Source: CAMBDR01 sp046597185
GTDB taxonomy: Bacteria > Pseudomonadota > Gammaproteobacteria > Burkholderiales > Burkholderiaceae_D
Length of the DNA: 8,881 nucleotides
Direction of reading: 5' to 3'
Assembly: GCA_046597185.1 (NCBI GenBank)
Contig: JBKJLF010000855.1
Coordinates: forward strand, 1 to 8,881
Positions 1 through 6,512 of this stretch are shown piece after piece. The number at the start of each line of letters is the position of its first letter. Position 1 is the first letter of the stretch. A program made the translations under genes and the position numbers. The notes under the pieces were generated by a model. The model did not search any database. It had not been told where the DNA came from and was given only the letters and a program-made list of their open reading frames with translations.

Positions 1-187
1 ATTGCAGAGGCCAAAAAACGGGCTAAAACAACTGCGGGATCCGCCTTGGCTACGGGGTAACTGGGGAATTTAGGATAATCCAAGTCCTCAGCCTCCGATG
101 TGTACCGCAAATTGAGGTATAGTGCGCGCCGCACAACCCGGCGTTCGGCGGCTTTCTCAGACACATAGTTGTAATTGCAGGTAAAAC
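1..187. other. Leader region upstream of the ATPase; possible tail of an upstream gene
   Basis: Frame 1 is open from the window edge to a TAA at 58-60 and would encode a short Lys/Ala-rich tail (IAEAKKRAKTTAG...). Frame 2 is also open for a similar length, so this is only a possible gene end and I do not call it as a CDS. The stretch 61-187 holds no ORF of note. A TATAGT hexamer at 118-123 resembles a -10 box but has no convincing -35 at 16-18 nt. An AGGT (179-182) lies 5 nt before ATG 188, the probable ancestral start of the ATPase gene. Confidence 0.3.
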
Positions 188-232
188 ATGAACGCTTGAT
201 ATAAACTGGAAGTAACAGAAGTTCTACAACAC
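188..232 (+). pseudogene. Probable true N-terminus of the ATPase, cut by in-frame TGA (197-199)
   Basis: Reading from ATG 188 gives M-N-A-stop-Y-K-L-E-V-T-E-V-L-Q-H, which runs straight into the ATPase frame. The residues after the stop match the start of the cation-ATPase N-terminal domain (an amphipathic E-V-L-x-x-L segment before the GL...A..RL...GPNE motif). A Trp at about this place is common in the family, and TGG to TGA is a single G-to-A change. TGA is used as a genuine stop elsewhere here (2939-2941, 5359-5361, 8132-8134), so recoding as Trp is unlikely. The alternative is that translation begins at 206 (CTG) or 233 (TTG), neither with a good ribosome-binding site. Confidence 0.6.
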
Positions 233-2941
233 TTGGCTGCGGACGCCACGCAGGGCTTGGCCGTGCCGGAATCAGCCCGCCGCCTGGGTGAATTCGGCCC
301 TAACGAATTTGTTGACCGGGGAAAGCGCAGCACCTGGCGGATACTGTGGGAGCAACTATGCGCAACGATGATCATTATCCTCATTGTCGCCGCTATCCTT
401 TCTGGCGCATTGGGTGCATTCAAAGATGCGATTGCGATTGCTACCATTGTCGCTCTGTATGTGCTCTTGGGCTTTATCCAGGAATACCGGGCAGAGCAGG
501 CGCTGGCGGCGCTAAAAAAATTAGCCGTGCCGACGGTTAAAGTGATTCGGGGCGGGCAGTTGCGAGAAATTTCCGCCCGCGAACTCGTGCCAGGTGACGT
601 TTTGCAGTTGGAAACCGGCAATCTGGTCCCCGCTGATTGCCGTCTTTTGGAAAGCATCAACCTGCGGATACAGGAAGCGGCGCTCACTGGCGAATCCGAG
701 CCAGTAGAAAAACACACCAAGGCCATGGCCGGTGACCTGCCGCCAGGCGACCGCCGCAATATGGCCTATATGGGTACGGTGGTCACTTTTGGACGCGGGC
801 AAGCCATAGTTGTTGCAACGGGAATGCGCACCGAGTTGGGCCGGATTGCGGACTTGATTCAGAAAGTAGGGCATGAGCCGACTCCGCTCCAACGGCGGCT
901 CGACCAACTGGGGCGCACCCTGGCCGTTGTCGGCCTTGTCATTGCCAGCCTTATCTTTGGGCTAGGCTTGCTACGCGGTGACGAGTTGATCCAGATGCTA
1001 CTGACTGCCGTCAGTGTCGCGGTAGCCATTGTGCCTGAAGGCTTACCTGCTGTCGTCACCATCACCCTTGCCTTGGGCGCACAACGCATGCTCAAGCAGC
1101 AGGCGCTGATTCGCAAACTCCCGGCTGTTGAAACGCTCGGCTCGGTCACGGTCATTTGCTCCGATAAAACGGGTACGCTGACCGAGAACCGTATGACCGT
1201 GGTGGTGTTGGATGTGGCAGGTCATGCAGCGAACCTGAGCGAAAAACTGCGCCATGATTCAACCACGCTCACAGGTGAAAATCAGCCGCCTGCGTCGTTG
1301 TCGGCGCCGTTTCCCCTGCTATTGATGGGGGGCGCATTGTGTAATGACGCGCAACTTGCGGCTGATTCCACACGCAGTAATTGTCACGCCCTGGGCGACC
1401 CCACCGAAACCGCGCTGGTCGTGGCCGCCGCTCACATGGGATTCTGGAAGAGCGAATTGGAGCAGGGCTTGCCGCGCGTGGCAGAACTGCCTTTTGACTC
1501 GGAACGCAAACGCATGACGACGGTGCATCAAGTCCTTCGTTCCACGTCAACCTCACCAATCCCGTTAGATGCAGGGCTTCTCGATTGGCCGTATCTGGCC
1601 TTCACGAAAGGGTCTGTCGATGGCCTGCTGGACATTTCCAGCCGGGTCTGGGCGGATGGACAAGCCGAACCCTTAACCCCGGAATGGCGCGGGCGAATCC
1701 AGAGCGCCAACAACACCTTGGCCCAGAAAGGTATGCGCGTTTTGGGCATGGCGTTTCGATCGCTAAAGACCTTACCTGGTGTTGCTGCCGATGAACCATC
1801 CGAACCGCTGGAACGTGAGCTGGTTTTTGTAGGCCTGTTTGGCATGATTGATCCACAGCGTGGCGAAGTCAAACGCGCTGTGCAAACTTGCAGAACTGCA
1901 GGCATTCGTCCGGTGATGATTACTGGCGACCACCCGCTTACGGCATTGCAGATTGCCCGCGAGTTGGGCATCACGGAAACGGGCGACGCGCTCATCGGCC
2001 AGGACCTGGAGCGGTTAACGGTTGAAGAACTGAGAGAGGTTGTAGAAAAAGTGTCGGTCTATGCGCGGGTGTCGCCGGAACACAAGCTCAAAATTGTGCA
2101 GGCCCTGCAAGATAAAGGCCACATTGTTGCCATGACTGGCGACGGCGTCAATGACGCGCCTGCATTGAAAAAGGCCGACATTGGCATAGCCATGGGGATC
2201 ACCGGTACGGATGTGGCGAAAGAAGCGGCCGATATGGTATTGCTAAACGACAACTTCGCCACCATTGTTGCGGCAACAGAAGAAGGTCGCGTCATCTATG
2301 ACAATATCCGCAAGTTTGTTAAATTCTCGGTTGCGGGCAATATTGGCAAAGTGCTGGTCATGCTGTTAGCCCCGTTTCTGGGACAGCCTCTGCCGCTATT
2401 ACCTTTGCAATTATTGTGGTTGAACTTACTGACCGATGGCTTATTAGGCTTGGGCTTGGGCGTAGAGCCGGCAGAACGCGATATCATGCGCCGCCCGCCA
2501 TACTCACCGCAAGAGAATATATTTAGCCGAGGGGCGGGAACGCATGTTGCATGGGTCGGTACGCTGATTGGGGCGCTCGCTCTGGGCATTGGCGCATGGT
2601 ACTTTTATGCCGGGCGCGACACATGGCAGACCATGGTATTTACGACGCTGGCCTTTTCACAGCTATGGCAAGCCCTTGCTGCACGTTCCACACGTGACTC
2701 GTTTTTTATCAGGCCATTCGCCAATCTGTTACTTCTTGGCATGGCAATTTTAATGTTTGTCTTTCAGGTGGCGGTTATCTACATTCCGCTGTTACAAGGC
2801 TTCTTCAAGACCGTACCTTTGAGCGGGACTGACTTTGCAATTTGTATGGCGTTTAGTAGCCTGGTGTTTGTTGGCATTGAATTTGAAAAATGGCTGGCCC
2901 GGGGCCGTCATGCCAAATTGCTACAAAATGGAAAGCCGTGA
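233..2941 (+). CDS. Cation-translocating P-type ATPase, PMCA/SERCA-like (probable Ca2+ exporter), N-terminus disrupted
   Basis: Inner-membrane P2-type ATPase of the MgtA/PMCA/SERCA group, expected to export Ca2+ or a similar divalent cation at the cost of ATP. Numbering from TTG 233: actuator TGES at 152-155, PEGLP in membrane helix 4 at 268-272, phosphorylation motif DKTGT with Asp311, nucleotide-domain KGS at 459-461, TGD at 564-566, hinge TGDGVND at 635-641, and N-LLTD in helix 6 (Asn731, Thr734, Asp735). About ten hydrophobic helices are seen: two before the actuator domain (about 43-61 and 65-83), two around 228-282, and six after 690, the last at 865-887. Length is normal for the family. 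TTG 233 has no Shine-Dalgarno. Homology-like N-terminal sequence (LEVTEVLQHL) continues upstream in frame to ATG 188, which has an AGGT 5 nt before it, but codon 4 of that frame is TGA (197-199). Helix 5 has Lys706 where SERCA has a Ca2+-ligand Glu. Family call is firm; substrate is inferred. Confidence 0.93.
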   Translation: MAADATQGLAVPESARRLGEFGPNEFVDRGKRSTWRILWEQLCATMIIILIVAAILSGALGAFKDAIAIATIVALYVLLGFIQEYRAEQALAALKKLAVPTVKVIRGGQLREISARELVPGDVLQLETGNLVPADCRLLESINLRIQEAALTGESEPVEKHTKAMAGDLPPGDRRNMAYMGTVVTFGRGQAIVVATGMRTELGRIADLIQKVGHEPTPLQRRLDQLGRTLAVVGLVIASLIFGLGLLRGDELIQMLLTAVSVAVAIVPEGLPAVVTITLALGAQRMLKQQALIRKLPAVETLGSVTVICSDKTGTLTENRMTVVVLDVAGHAANLSEKLRHDSTTLTGENQPPASLSAPFPLLLMGGALCNDAQLAADSTRSNCHALGDPTETALVVAAAHMGFWKSELEQGLPRVAELPFDSERKRMTTVHQVLRSTSTSPIPLDAGLLDWPYLAFTKGSVDGLLDISSRVWADGQAEPLTPEWRGRIQSANNTLAQKGMRVLGMAFRSLKTLPGVAADEPSEPLERELVFVGLFGMIDPQRGEVKRAVQTCRTAGIRPVMITGDHPLTALQIARELGITETGDALIGQDLERLTVEELREVVEKVSVYARVSPEHKLKIVQALQDKGHIVAMTGDGVNDAPALKKADIGIAMGITGTDVAKEAADMVLLNDNFATIVAATEEGRVIYDNIRKFVKFSVAGNIGKVLVMLLAPFLGQPLPLLPLQLLWLNLLTDGLLGLGLGVEPAERDIMRRPPYSPQENIFSRGAGTHVAWVGTLIGALALGIGAWYFYAGRDTWQTMVFTTLAFSQLWQALAARSTRDSFFIRPFANLLLLGMAILMFVFQVAVIYIPLLQGFFKTVPLSGTDFAICMAFSSLVFVGIEFEKWLARGRHAKLLQNGKP

Positions 2942-2990
2942 GGCTCAAGGCGGCTTGAATGGGGAAGTTATAAGGGCGGCTGTTTGTTCG

Positions 2991-3020
2991 GGGTGATCGT
3001 ATTTTTGATTGATCTCACCC
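2991..3020. terminator. Weak inverted repeat between convergent genes, possible shared terminator
   Basis: GGGTGA (2991-2996) pairs with TCACCC (3015-3020) around an 18-nt A+T-rich centre that contains a further GA/TC pairing. It lies just past the ATPase stop (2941) and before the 3' end of the convergent methyltransferase gene (3044), the expected place for a bidirectional terminator. Neither side has a proper T-tract after the stem, so the call is weak. Confidence 0.22.
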
Positions 3021-3043
3021 GGCAAAAGCCAGATCACCACGCG

Positions 3044-3854
3044 CTACAACCAACGCCGCACCTTGGCCTGATATTCCGGGTAGGCCAGCACAAAATAAGA
3101 CGATAAAAAGCGTTCTTCCGGCAGGATTTGAAAGCGATTCATGTACAGCACAAACAGGGGGTAAAAACAGGAAAGCCAGCGCGTGCGCCAGCCAGACGGC
3201 AAAGGCCAGCAAAACCAATAACATGCCAAGATACATCGGGTTGCGGCTATACGAATAGATGCCCGTCATCACCATGCTGGAACTGTATTGCGGCGTGGTG
3301 GGGTTGACCGTGGTATCGGCCTTGCGGAAAGCCAGCACGCCCGCAATGGCGATGGCACAACCGATACCAAGGCATGCCGCACTAAGTAAGGTGCGTCCGG
3401 GCAGGGTAAATTGGAGCGAGGGCAGCAAATGGGCAATAAAACGCATGGCCAAACCAAATAGCAAGACCAATATCAGCGGGGGGATTTTCAGCTCAAGCCA
3501 TGCCCAGGGCTTTTTTTTTGCATTGGCAGAATCCAGCGCCAGCGCGTGTTGATAAACCGCTTTCGAGGCTGCATCAAAGTTTTCCATACCGGCGATAACG
3601 CTGAAAGCATTGCCCGGCCCACTGCTCACGGGGGCATAATCGGCAAAACTGCCCATGCCGCCATACACCGAGCGGATTTGGGACGATAAGTCGTTTAACT
3701 CCGTCGCCGTAAAACCTTCGGCCTTGAGCGCTTGGGCGTAGGCCAAACAGCGTTCAAAATGGCGACGCCATTGGCAGCTTGGGTCGTGCGCCAGAAGGTT
3801 GACCAATTGGTCGAGTGAGGTGATGAGGTTTTCGAGGGGCGGGGGTTGGGTCAT
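3044..3854 (-). pseudogene. ICMT/PEMT-like membrane methyltransferase with N-terminal GGMGSF domain, frameshifted
   Basis: From ATG at 3854 (AGGA about 10 nt upstream) the frame first encodes a soluble domain of about 110 residues with HDPSCQWRRHFERCL (24-37) and SVYGGMGSFADY (62-73), resembling the DUF6966 type. It continues into an isoprenylcysteine carboxyl methyltransferase-like membrane domain: LELKIPP (120-126), hydrophobic helices at about 127-143, 157-175 and 209-231, and the SAM-binding-type SYSRNPMYLG (201-210). At residue 232 a run of five G (3157-3161 on +) throws the frame off; as read it ends at 3015 with unrelated sequence. Removing one base restores LFVLYMNRFQILPEERFL...YPEYQAKVRRWL and a TAG at 3044-3046, which is the expected family C-terminus (EE...L, Y..Y...VRRW). 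Intact length would be about 270 aa. Role: SAM-dependent methylation of a lipid or small molecule at the membrane; substrate unknown. Either a real frameshift or a homopolymer sequencing error. Confidence 0.8.
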
Positions 3855-3887
3855 GGTGGTGTCCTGATTTCTTTTGGAGGCGCAAGC

Positions 3888-3926
3888 ATGGGCAATAAGA
3901 ATTCACTTTACATTAGCGTGAAATAA
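3888..3926 (+). CDS. Possible 12-aa leader peptide or decayed gene start
   Basis: ATG 3888 is preceded by GGAGG (3876-3880) at 7 nt, an almost ideal ribosome-binding site, and opens a 12-codon frame (MGNKNSLYISVK) closed by TAA. It could be the remaining start of a deleted gene, a leader peptide, or chance. No homology is recognised. Confidence 0.2.
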   Translation: MGNKNSLYISVK

Positions 3927-4200
3927 CACAGATTTTGGACGAAAAAAAACCTCGTGAGCAAAATCACGATTCTGTGATTATTTCATAATTCGGGGTGTCG
4001 TGGGCGACGCCGCATCATGAAAGTTAGTGATACTGAATTTGCTATTGTAATTTAATAAGTGCATATTCCATAATTTATATGGATTTTTTGAATATATTAT
4101 TTTCTTTCCAGTCCTTTTACTTGGCACGAGTGTGGCATACCACAATGACTTTATTAATGGATTGGTGCACCCGAGTGTGCGCGACGTGGCCGCGCAAGTG

Positions 4201-4250
4201 ATTTTCATGCAGAAAACCACCATCGCCACTTTTTGGTACAGAATTTACGC
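4201..4250 (+). repeat. 50-bp dispersed direct repeat, copy 1
   Basis: Matches 7510-7559 at about 42 of 50 positions without gaps. The first 19 bases (ATTTTCATGCAGAAAACCA) are identical. In both copies one frame reads IFMQKT(T/N)IA. Copy 2 ends immediately beside the point where homology of the TIR-AAA C-half resumes, so the repeat marks the right edge of the inserted cassette. Confidence 0.75.
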
Positions 4251-4258
4251 AAAGCGTT

Positions 4259-4289
4259 CAAAAATCGGTTATTGTTTTGATTGTTGCTA
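4259..4289 (+). promoter_or_regulatory. Shared upstream element, Rpn copy
   Basis: The 19-nt core CAAAAATCGGTTATTGTTT (4259-4277) is identical to 5426-5444, and the element continues to a common GTTGCTA. It ends 28 nt before the Rpn start codon, exactly as its twin does before the TIR-AAA start codon. I see no convincing sigma70 -35/-10 pair in it, so it could be an operator, an activator site or a promoter of another class. Confidence 0.5.
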
Positions 4290-4317
4290 TTTGCCAGCGC
4301 CGTAGGCTTAGATTTTT

Positions 4318-5361
4318 ATGTCCAATTCATCCGACACCGATTACAAAGCCATTTTCTCGCACCCAGAAATGGTGATTGATATCATCACTGGCTTCGCGCC
4401 CGGCCCATGGCTGGCGGACATTGATTTTGCCACACTGGAACCCTTCAAAAGTAGCTTTGTATCGGAAGCCGAGCAAGCCAGCGAACGTCATTCGGACTTA
4501 ATCTGGCGCGTGCGTTGCAAAGGGTGTTGGCTCTACATTTATCTGCTGTTTGAGTTTCAATCGACCATCAACCACTTCATGGCTGTGCGGATGTTGGTGT
4601 ACGTTGGTTTGCTTTATCAAGAATTGATCAAAAACAAAGAATTCGATGACAACAACAAACTCCCATTTGTGTTGCCCATCGTGCTATACAACGGGCTGCC
4701 ACGCTGGGGGGCGTCGCTCAGTACACAAGACTTAATCAGCAACGCGCCGCTTGGTATGGCGCAATATATTCCGCATTTACATTACCATCTGATCGACGAA
4801 GGCAGTTACGATGCCGACCTCTTGTCAGACTTAGAAAACCTCGCCGCCGCCGTGTTTTTAATCGAAACGCAAACGAGTCTGGCGGGCCTCCAAAAAGCGC
4901 TAGACAAAGTGCTAAAATGGCACGATACTACCAAGCATCAGGCCTTAGGTTTAGCCATTGCGAAACTCGCAGCGAGGGTGTTGCGCAAGAGAATGCCAAA
5001 GCTAGGTACGACGCTCGATAGCATCCATGATTTGAAAGGAGTGGTTTCTATGTTGGAAGAAAATTTTGATAACATTGTGCGAGAGCATGAAGAAAAGGCC
5101 ATGCAAAAAGGTTTGCAGCGAGGCTTAGATCAAGGTTTACAACAAGGCTTGAACCAAGGTTTGCAACAAGGTTTGGATCAAGGGCTAAAGCAAGGCTTAC
5201 AAGCAAGCATGACGATGCTCAAAGCGATGCTCGCAGGGCGTTTTGGCCCCTTGCCAATTTGGGCGATCGATAAAATTGACACCGGAACGTCAGAATTGTT
5301 AGAACAATGGTGTGTTCGCTGCTTAAGCACATCTAGCTTAGAGGCGTTGTTTGACGTTTGA
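4318..5361 (+). CDS. Rpn-family recombination-promoting nuclease / Transposase_31-type PD-(D/E)XK protein with DUF4351-like C-terminus
   Basis: A 347-aa protein of the RpnA-E group, DNA endonucleases of PD-(D/E)XK fold that were first annotated as putative transposases and are linked to recombination and phage defence. Visible: N-terminal D-T-D-Y-K-A-I-F; active-site block HSDLIWRVR (Asp60) and YIYLLFEFQS (Glu79, Gln81); MAVRMLVYVGLLY helix (88-100); LPIVLYNG (119-126). A basic linker is followed by a coiled region with eight four-residue GL(Q/D/N)x units (265-296), then RFGPLPIWAIDKI...LEQW...LEALF, which resembles DUF4351. ATG 4318 follows a short A+T stretch and has only a weak Shine-Dalgarno, whereas an in-frame ATG at 5050 has an excellent one. 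The frame is intact, unlike its neighbours. It shares an upstream element with the TIR-AAA gene. Confidence 0.9.
   Translation: MSNSSDTDYKAIFSHPEMVIDIITGFAPGPWLADIDFATLEPFKSSFVSEAEQASERHSDLIWRVRCKGCWLYIYLLFEFQSTINHFMAVRMLVYVGLLYQELIKNKEFDDNNKLPFVLPIVLYNGLPRWGASLSTQDLISNAPLGMAQYIPHLHYHLIDEGSYDADLLSDLENLAAAVFLIETQTSLAGLQKALDKVLKWHDTTKHQALGLAIAKLAARVLRKRMPKLGTTLDSIHDLKGVVSMLEENFDNIVREHEEKAMQKGLQRGLDQGLQQGLNQGLQQGLDQGLKQGLQASMTMLKAMLAGRFGPLPIWAIDKIDTGTSELLEQWCVRCLSTSSLEALFDV
5050..5361 (+). CDS. Putative internal-start product of the Rpn gene (RpnS-like, 103 aa)
   Basis: Met245 of the Rpn frame is ATG 5050-5052. AAAGGAG at 5035-5041 sits 8 nt upstream, the best ribosome-binding site in the right half of the window and much better than that of the full-length start. 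The product would be Met245-Val347: a Glu-rich coiled segment, the eight GLxx repeats and the DUF4351-like tail, with no nuclease domain. Escherichia coli Rpn genes are known to encode such C-terminal small proteins from within the gene, and these block the full-length nuclease as intragenic antitoxins. That this start is used here is inferred from position and ribosome-binding site only; I see no clear internal promoter. Confidence 0.5.
   Translation: MLEENFDNIVREHEEKAMQKGLQRGLDQGLQQGLNQGLQQGLDQGLKQGLQASMTMLKAMLAGRFGPLPIWAIDKIDTGTSELLEQWCVRCLSTSSLEALFDV
5110..5205 (+). repeat. Tandem 12-nt repeat in the Rpn gene (eight GLxx units)
   Basis: Eight units of about 12 nt, each encoding Gly-Leu plus two mostly Gln, Asp, Asn, Lys or Arg residues (GLQR, GLDQ, GLQQ, GLNQ, GLQQ, GLDQ, GLKQ, GLQA). 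Third codon positions vary between units (GGT/GGC/GGG, TTG/TTA/CTA), so the array is kept at the protein level and is not a very recent expansion. Copy number can change in steps of four residues without loss of frame. Confidence 0.9.
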
Positions 5362-5425
5362 TTCACGTAAAAGTATCAAATACGACAAATTGCTGCTTTA
5401 GGGTTCGTTGCGCCGTTTCTGCGCG

Positions 5426-5455
5426 CAAAAATCGGTTATTGTTTGAAAGTTGCTA
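5426..5455 (+). promoter_or_regulatory. Shared upstream element, TIR-AAA copy
   Basis: Identical 19-nt core to 4259-4277, one base shorter before the common GTTGCTA, and again 28 nt before the start codon (ATG 5484). Upstream flanks also share GCG two bases before the core. The TIR-AAA gene has its own Shine-Dalgarno (TAAGG, 5473-5477) between the element and the ATG. Confidence 0.5.
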
Positions 5456-5483
5456 CCGATACGTATTCCCATTAAGGCACGCC

Positions 5484-6476
5484 ATGTCCGCACCGTTAGC
5501 CATTTTCATTTCCTACGCCCATGCTGATGAGGCGTAGAAAGACCGTTTGCTGTCGCATTTGGCGGCCTTGCAGCGGCAACAGCTCATCCATAGTTGGGAC
5601 GACCGCCAAATCGACGGCGGCAACGATTGGCGCGCCGACATCATGGGCGCGATGAACAGTTGCGATCTGGCCTTGCTGCTGATCAGCGATGCGTTTTTGG
5701 CGTCCGATTTTATACAATCGGTAGAAATGGCGCACTTGCTGGCGCGCCGCGATAGGGAAAAGGCGTGTGAGGGCGGCGCGCTGCGCGTGGTGCCGATCAT
5801 TGTGCGGCCTTGTCAGTGGCGATTGGATGTGGATACGATTAGTACCACGCAGGCTTTACCCACGGACGGTAAGCCGATTGTCACTTTCCCCGAAGAAAAC
5901 GGCGCGCGCGATCAAGCTTGGAGCGACATCAGCGGCAAAATCGCCTCGTGGGCGCGGGCGCATCAGGGTGCGCAGGCGGGCGCGCAGGTCGGCGTACTCG
6001 CAGGCTCGGGCGCGCCCGCACCCGCAGGTACACACACGAGGGCGGCGGCCCCGATCAACCCGTTCAACCCATGGCAAAGCAGCCTGCCGCAGCACTTTTT
6101 TGGTCGCGATGACGCCTTGCGGACTTTGGCTAGTGCGCTGGAAACCGGGCGCAGTGTGTCGCTGGTGGGCGATTGGCGCATCGGCAAAACGGCATTGCTG
6201 GTAAACTGGCAAGCACAGGCCAAAGCGATGGGGCGGGTGGTAAGGTTGCTGAGCGGGGACAGGCTGGAAGTGGGTTCTTGTGGCGCTTTTGTGCGGGAAA
6301 TTACCGGGCAGGCGGTGCCGATGGGTAGCGATAACGCCGACCAATGCGCCAACCTGTTGACGGCGTGGGCCGATAGCGTGGCACCGCAGGGCTTGCCGCC
6401 CGTAATTTTGCTGGACAAGGCCGATACCGTCTTGCGCACTCTGCCGTATCGTTTTTTGAACGCATGCGCGTCTTGA
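5484..6476 (+). pseudogene. TIR-AAA ATPase, N-terminal half (amber codon in TIR; truncated after Walker B)
   Basis: ATG 5484 (TAAGG 6 nt upstream) starts MSAPLAIFISYAHADEA, the first strand of a TIR domain, then hits TAG at 5535-5537; the same frame continues as KDRLLSHLAALQRQQLI. TIR features follow: SWDDRQIDGGNDW, a run LALLLISDAFLASDF, and SVEMAHL with Glu81, the expected NADase glutamate. After an Ala/Gly-rich linker (about 5955-6045) comes an AAA/STAND-type ATPase: HFFGRDDALRTL, Walker A GDWRIGKT (6168-6191) and Walker B VILLDKAD (Asp at 6414-6416; Lys at 6417-6419 where Glu is usual). In PYRF, a run of six T (6452-6457) seems one T short: a seventh would give RFFERMR, the natural continuation. 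The frame ends at TGA 6474-6476, close to where the inserted cassette starts. The missing rest is at 7562-8134. Such proteins are expected to be NAD-depleting defence effectors triggered by an invader signal; this copy looks inactive. Confidence 0.85.
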
Positions 6477-6479
6477 TTG

Positions 6480-6488
6480 TGCTATAGT
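6480..6488 (+). promoter_or_regulatory. Candidate extended -10 promoter of the glucosaminidase cassette
   Basis: TGC followed by TATAGT (6483-6488) matches an extended -10 element with five of six bases of TATAAT. No good -35 is present at the usual spacing, which extended -10 promoters tolerate. It sits just inside the left edge of the insert, about 40 nt before ATG 6528. Confidence 0.35.
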
Positions 6489-6495
6489 TAAATAA

Positions 6496-6512
6496 TTGAA
6501 AATATTTTTCAA
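6496..6512. promoter_or_regulatory. Perfect 7-bp inverted repeat, candidate operator
   Basis: TTGAAAATATTTTTCAA is a perfect palindrome (TTGAAAA, TAT, TTTTCAA) placed between the candidate -10 box and the ribosome-binding site, an ideal repressor position. It is too A+T-rich to act as a strong terminator stem. The regulator is unknown. Confidence 0.4.

Larger units (their letters stand above)
3855..4317. other. 463-nt intergenic region, partly A+T-rich, with remnants
   Basis: Divergent spacer between the methyltransferase gene (-) and the Rpn gene (+). It holds: a very short reading frame with a strong ribosome-binding site (3888-3926); an AATCAC-N6-GTGATT inverted repeat (3962-3979); an A+T-rich stretch at about 4020-4115; a frame open on + from about 4110 to a TAG at 4301-4303 that passes through the 50-bp repeat at 4201-4250 and looks like a gene remnant without a recognisable family; and the Rpn upstream element (4259-4289). 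The minus-strand open frame over 3978-4229 has no coding signature that I recognise, so I do not call it. Confidence 0.5.

Noticed and set aside
188..235. TGA read as Trp (alternative code) to rescue the ATPase start
   Set aside because: TGA closes several other genes in the window at sensible ends (2939-2941, 5359-5361, 8132-8134), so it works as a stop here.
157..759. 200-codon minus-strand frame opposite the ATPase start
   Set aside because: Shadow frame; the + strand carries the conserved P-type ATPase motifs and the minus product is Ser/Arg-rich low-complexity sequence.
3962..3979. AATCAC-N6-GTGATT as a CRP-type site
   Set aside because: The half-sites are in the opposite order to TGTGA-N6-TCACA, so it does not match the CRP consensus; kept only as an unexplained inverted repeat.
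3978..4229. 83-codon open frame on the minus strand
   Set aside because: No ribosome-binding site or recognisable motif, it spans a strongly A+T-rich spacer, and it overlaps the 50-bp repeat whose + strand frame is the more conserved reading.
5110..5205. CRISPR-like array
   Set aside because: The 12-nt units are contiguous, in frame and without spacers; this is a protein-level repeat.
5856..6512. Long minus-strand open frame (218 codons) opposite the TIR-AAA gene
   Set aside because: It is a GC-skewed shadow of the TIR-AAA coding strand: the + frame shows TIR, Walker A and Walker B motifs, while the minus translation is Arg/Gln/Cys-rich without motifs.
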